Source of the DNA: JAHHUH01 sp045123075
Lineage (GTDB): Bacteria; Bacillota; Negativicutes; Acidaminococcales; Acidaminococcaceae
NCBI GenBank assembly: GCA_045123075.1
Contig: JBGVIJ010000015.1
Coordinates: forward strand, 1 to 17,705
Length of the DNA: 17,705 bases
Direction of reading: 5' to 3'
In this document: piece by piece, positions 14,651 to 17,705 of the stretch
Layout of the letters: every line of letters starts with the position of its first letter
Numbering within the stretch: position 1 is the first letter of the stretch
Made by a program: the position numbers and the translations under genes
The notes under the pieces: model-generated
The model's database searches: none
What the model was told of the DNA's origin: nothing
What the model saw: the letters and a program-made list of their open reading frames with translations, nothing else

Positions 14651-14698
14651 AAAAGTAAGAGGCTTTCTTTCTTTATGGAAGAGAGCCTCTTACTTTTT
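14651..14698 (+). terminator. Rho-independent terminator of the ferredoxin-like operon
   Basis: A 19-bp stem (14651-14669 with 14679-14697, one wobble pair) with a 9-base loop. The right arm runs into five T at 14694-14698. It separates this operon from receptor 2's promoter 40 bases downstream. Confidence 0.93.
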
Positions 14699-14737
14699 GT
14701 AATAGTGAACGAATGCTGTTGATTTAAAAGAAAAGTA

Positions 14738-14768
14738 TTGACAATAAAGCAACTATATAGCGTAGAAT
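14738..14768 (+). promoter_or_regulatory. Promoter copy C, drives TonB receptor 2
   Basis: TTGACA (14738-14743), a 19-base spacer, and TAGAAT (14763-14768), with TATATA at 14754-14759. It has the same spacing as copies A (9132) and B (9660). TAAGAA follows at 14800-14805. Confidence 0.65.
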
Positions 14769-14790
14769 GAGCGTTGATTTAATTGCTAAT

Positions 14791-14870
14791 ATTTCCTAAT
14801 AAGAACAACTTCACTCTCACAAATTTTGCTGCTACTAGTTAAGTTGGGCAGTACGGTCTTGGTAGGAAAT
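14791..14870 (+). promoter_or_regulatory. Structured 5' leader of TonB receptor 2 (candidate cis-regulatory RNA)
   Basis: The long-range helix pairs ATTTCCTA (14791-14798) with TAGGAAAT (14863-14870) and AAGA (14801-14804) with TCTT (14857-14860), with one mismatch and one wobble between. Inside are CACTCTCACAA (14812-14822) and the hairpin TGCTGC (14827-14832) with GCAGTA (14848-14853). Relative to receptor 1's leader the long helix uses different bases but keeps pairing, while the single-stranded motif is unchanged. It ends 13 bases before the Shine-Dalgarno, AAGGAGA at 14884-14890. Confidence 0.5.
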
Positions 14871-14899
14871 GTTTATAAATTTTAAGGAGATGAAGTATT

Positions 14900-16795
14900 G
14901 TGAAAAAACGTATTAGCAAAAGTCTATTGATGACAACACTTATTACTGGTATGTGTATTGGGGGGGCACAAGGCGTATTTGCGGCTGAATCCTTGCAAGA
15001 ATTTACTCTTGACCCTATGATTGTTACTGCAACTAGAACTGAAAAAAGAGATTTGGATGTTCCTGCTACAACAAGTGTAATTAGTAATGAACAATTAGTT
15101 GATACTGGTGCAACTACTGTTGAAAATGCATTGAGATTTGCAACTGGTATCACTTTTAAATCTGAAACCATTGGCGAAGGTAATGGTGAAATTATGATTC
15201 GTGGTAAACGCCGTGGTACTCTTGTAATGGTTGATGGTGTTCCTCTGAATTTTAGAACTGGTTATTATAATCTTGATAATATTAATATTGATGATGTAGA
15301 ACGCGTAGAAATTGTGCGTGGTGGCGGTGCTGTTCTTTATGGCAGCGATACTACTGGTGGTGTAATCAATATTATTATGAAAAATAAACGTTCTAATTCT
15401 ATCAGTGTGTCTGCTGGTAATTATGGTGTGCAAAAACATCAAACTTCTTTGCAATTGGGTAAATTAGGTGTTGGTGCAAGTTGGGAAAAGAAAGGCGCCG
15501 TAGATGCAGTTACTTATCCCGCTTCTACTGGTAAATTCTTCGACTTTTTAGGTGGGGAAAAAACTATTTTTAGTGCTAATTATAGATTTGATGATGCCTT
15601 AAAAATGAATGTTGATTATAGTAATCATGATTATGCTAGACGATATAATAATAAAGACGGCTCTCCGTCTGATGAAAGACATTATGATAATGATAGAAAT
15701 CGAATTACCTTAAATTATAATAAGGATGGTTGGAACGCTACTGCTTATTATAACCAATGTCACATTTATTATCCGTATCATTATTGGACAAAAGGTGTGA
15801 AATTTGAAGATGCCCGTATTTATGAATACGAAGACATGAAAAAAGGCATTGATATTACCAAACAATTCGATTTTGAGAAAGATACCTTAATTATTGGTGC
15901 TAAAGTAGAAAATGAAAGTTATGAATTCCATGATAGCTATGACCCTGGTTATAAAGTAAAAGCTCCTATTGATTATCAATATGATAGAAACATCTATTCT
16001 GTTTTTGCACAATTGGATCATAAGTTTGACGAGAAAAATAATGTGATTATTGGTGCTCGTGAAACTTGGACCGGTAGTTCTCCTGATGGCACTAACTACA
16101 GTGAATTTACTCCGCAAATCCAATATTTATATAAAGTGCGTGATGATTTGAGCGCTTATGCTAGTGTTTCTAAATCCTTCACTTTGCCTACTATGAATGA
16201 TATGTATGGTGCAGGTGACCATCATCCCAATCCGGATATTAAACCGGAAGTAGGTATGCACTATGAAGCTGGTTTAAAACATGTTTCTGGTGACCATTCT
16301 TGGAAATTAGCTATTTTCAAAAGCGATGTAAAAGATTTTATTACTGAAGATTCTGATCTTGAAATGGCTGTTAATGAAGACAATAGAAATATGGGTATTG
16401 AACTTTCTAGTGAAGTAGTAAATTCCAATGGCTTTAGTGCAAACTGGGGTATTTCTTATGGCAATCCTGAATATAGGGATGCTGATACTAATTATCAATG
16501 GCATAGAAACTATGGCAGACTTCAAGCAAATGCAGGCTTAAAATATCAAGCGAATAAATTTAACATTGCTTTGAATGCAAGTTATTTGTATGATCGTGTT
16601 TATAAAAATTCTCAAGAAGCTATTAAACCGTTCTTGTTGACTACTGCACATGTTTCTTATAGCCCGACTAAAGATCATGAAATTTTCCTGAATGTAGATA
16701 ATATGTTGGATCGTATAGATATTACTTCTCACGTATCTTCTCGTTATAAAACTTTGGGAACTAACTTCGTTCTCGGTTACAAATATAAATTCTAA
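14900..16795 (+). CDS. TonB-dependent outer-membrane receptor 2
   Basis: Outer-membrane receptor of 631 residues with a GTG start; AAGGAGA (14884-14890) is 9 bases upstream. The signal peptide ends near VFA (residue 28), followed by the TonB box DPMIVTA (38-44). The plug (about 50-163) shows IMIRGKRRGTLVMVDGVPL, DDVERVEIVRGGGAVLYGSD and TGGVINIIM. The barrel ends in a C-terminal Phe (GYKYKF). Residues 1-48 are almost the same as receptor 1, while the plug and barrel differ, so the two probably bind different ligands under the same control. A run of seven G lies in the signal-peptide codons. It is followed after 13 bases by a binding-protein gene, which suggests iron-siderophore, heme or cobalamin-type cargo; which one is not known. 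Confidence 0.93.
   Translation: MKKRISKSLLMTTLITGMCIGGAQGVFAAESLQEFTLDPMIVTATRTEKRDLDVPATTSVISNEQLVDTGATTVENALRFATGITFKSETIGEGNGEIMIRGKRRGTLVMVDGVPLNFRTGYYNLDNINIDDVERVEIVRGGGAVLYGSDTTGGVINIIMKNKRSNSISVSAGNYGVQKHQTSLQLGKLGVGASWEKKGAVDAVTYPASTGKFFDFLGGEKTIFSANYRFDDALKMNVDYSNHDYARRYNNKDGSPSDERHYDNDRNRITLNYNKDGWNATAYYNQCHIYYPYHYWTKGVKFEDARIYEYEDMKKGIDITKQFDFEKDTLIIGAKVENESYEFHDSYDPGYKVKAPIDYQYDRNIYSVFAQLDHKFDEKNNVIIGARETWTGSSPDGTNYSEFTPQIQYLYKVRDDLSAYASVSKSFTLPTMNDMYGAGDHHPNPDIKPEVGMHYEAGLKHVSGDHSWKLAIFKSDVKDFITEDSDLEMAVNEDNRNMGIELSSEVVNSNGFSANWGISYGNPEYRDADTNYQWHRNYGRLQANAGLKYQANKFNIALNASYLYDRVYKNSQEAIKPFLLTTAHVSYSPTKDHEIFLNVDNMLDRIDITSHVSSRYKTLGTNFVLGYKYKF
14960..14966 (+). repeat. Poly-G tract (G7) in the receptor 2 signal peptide
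   Basis: Seven G span codons 20-22 (I-G-G), the same location as the G8 tract in receptor 1. The present length keeps the frame open. Confidence 0.8.
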
Positions 16796-16808
16796 TAGGT
16801 GATAGATA

Positions 16809-17705
16809 GTGCGTTGCTTTTGGCTTTTGTTAATTTTAACAGTTGTTTTAAATGGTTGTAGTTTTACTAATGGTAAGACTATTACAAATAAATCACAAGG
16901 ATATCAAGTTGTTGATGATTGTGGTTATACTTTAAGTTTTACTGAAAAACCGCAAAGAATATACGCTGCTACTTCTAGTTTAGAGGAAGTAATTATAGAT
17001 TTAGTTCCTGTGAATAGAATAGTAGCTATATCTGCAATGGCAACTGATGAAAGATTATCTTTGATAGCAGATAAAGCAATGAGAATTACACCTAAGATTC
17101 AAGGTAAAATTGGGGTTGAGGGGGTTCTTGCCCTCAACCCTGACCTTGTGATTATGCAGGATAATATGGATGTTTCACTTATTAATTCATTAAGAGATTC
17201 TGGGTTAAAGGTGTTGGTTACAAAAGTCCCCGTTACTGTGGAAATGATAAAAGCACGTATTGAAAAGTTATCAATGGCAGTCGGTGAAGAAAGTAAGGGA
17301 AAAGAAATTATATCAGTCCTTAATAAAAAACTTGAGTATGTAGCTAGTAAGTTAGGCTCATTACCTGATTGTGAAAAGAAAATAATTATGGCATATTCTC
17401 AGCAAGGTGTTTTTGGCAGTGCTAAAGGTTTGTTCAATGATATTTGTAATAAGTCTTTTGTGTTGAATGGTGCAGCAATGGCTGGTCTTGTGCGTGGTGA
17501 ACACCTTAGTAAAGAAAAAATAATAGAATATGACCCTGATGTATTCATATTTCCCAGTTACGACACTGGTAAATATGGTGATTTAGATGTGTTCATACAA
17601 GAAGTTTTAAATGATCCTGCGTTAAAGAATGTAAAAGCTATTAAAAATAATAATATTGTTATTGTAAAAGATAAATATCGCTCAACAACTTCACATTATG
17701 TTGGT
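16809..17705 (+). CDS. FecB/BtuF-type ABC binding lipoprotein, 3' end outside the window
   Basis: An open frame of 299 codons running off the right edge. The GTG start has AGGTGA (16797-16802) 6 bases upstream and lies 13 bases after receptor 2's stop. The N-terminus is hydrophobic with a lipobox-like LNGC, cysteine at residue 17, so it is probably a lipoprotein. The fold fits the TroA-like family for iron-siderophore, heme and cobalamin ABC transporters: QRIYAATSSLEEVIIDL, then GVEGVLALNPDLVIMQ, then DPDVFIFPS, and near the edge DPALKNVKAIKNNNIVIV. It would receive cargo from receptor 2 and pass it to an inner-membrane permease probably encoded just downstream. The exact substrate is not determined. 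Confidence 0.88.
   Translation, partial: MRCFWLLLILTVVLNGCSFTNGKTITNKSQGYQVVDDCGYTLSFTEKPQRIYAATSSLEEVIIDLVPVNRIVAISAMATDERLSLIADKAMRITPKIQGKIGVEGVLALNPDLVIMQDNMDVSLINSLRDSGLKVLVTKVPVTVEMIKARIEKLSMAVGEESKGKEIISVLNKKLEYVASKLGSLPDCEKKIIMAYSQQGVFGSAKGLFNDICNKSFVLNGAAMAGLVRGEHLSKEKIIEYDPDVFIFPSYDTGKYGDLDVFIQEVLNDPALKNVKAIKNNNIVIVKDKYRSTTSHYVG

Noticed and set aside
14754..14759. TATATA as the -10 element of the receptor promoter
   Set aside because: It lies only 10 bases from TTGACA, too close for a sigma-70 promoter, and no -35 is present 17 bases before it. The hexamer 3 bases later fits better.
14738..14768. Classical Fur box in the receptor promoters
   Set aside because: No good match to GATAATGATAATCATTATC or its 7-1-7 form; iron control by another regulator remains open.

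Overview
The window looks like chromosomal DNA from a diderm Firmicute of the class Negativicutes; the family Acidaminococcaceae (for example Phascolarctobacterium) is plausible. The basis is mixed. A Gram-positive-type housekeeping cluster (nadD, yqeK, a LytR-CpsA-Psr gene, rsfS, a CvfB-like gene) sits beside two outer-membrane TonB-dependent receptors and an RND-type adaptor, which needs an outer membrane. The genus is inference; no rRNA or marker was available to test it. All supported genes are on the + strand. No tRNA, rRNA, CRISPR array, insertion sequence or integrase was seen.

Layout. (1) 29-1368: an SLC13/DASS anion (dicarboxylate-type) transporter with a strong ribosome binding site and its own terminator. 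(2) 1436-4691: a MacA-type adaptor, a MacB-type ATPase and a MacB-type permease from one promoter carrying a dyad, followed by a 57-residue membrane microprotein. (3) 4733-8255: nadD, yqeK, an LCP ligase, rsfS and an S1-domain regulator as a tight operon closed by a perfect-stem terminator. (4) 8276-9062: a TSUP (TauE/SafE) permease with terminator. (5) 9132-17705: an accessory uptake region with two TonB receptors, a four-gene redox/binding-protein operon between them, and a truncated FecB/BtuF-type binding lipoprotein at the right edge.

The uptake region is the most interesting part. Both receptors are preceded by the same composite module: a promoter with a 19-bp spacer containing TATATA at a fixed place, a structured leader that can close on itself by a long-range helix and holds the shared motif CACTCTCACA, a near-identical Shine-Dalgarno region, and a near-identical signal peptide whose gene segment contains a run of 8 or 7 G residues. 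The G runs suggest on/off phase variation of each receptor. A third copy of the promoter lies at 9132-9162 but drives no convincing protein. Its about 475-nt transcript would end in a cluster of strong hairpins just before receptor 1's promoter, and it contains TGTGAGAGTG, the exact complement of the CACTCTCACA motif in both leaders. I propose, as inference, a co-regulated small RNA that pairs with the two receptor leaders.

The operon between the receptors encodes a NapH-like membrane protein with two [4Fe-4S] ferredoxin motifs, a tiny four-cysteine membrane protein, an unrecognised exported protein and an orphan amino-acid-type binding lipoprotein. Its place between two TonB receptors suggests electron delivery to the cell envelope linked to uptake of a metal complex, such as reductive release of iron. 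The transported substrates are not known from sequence.
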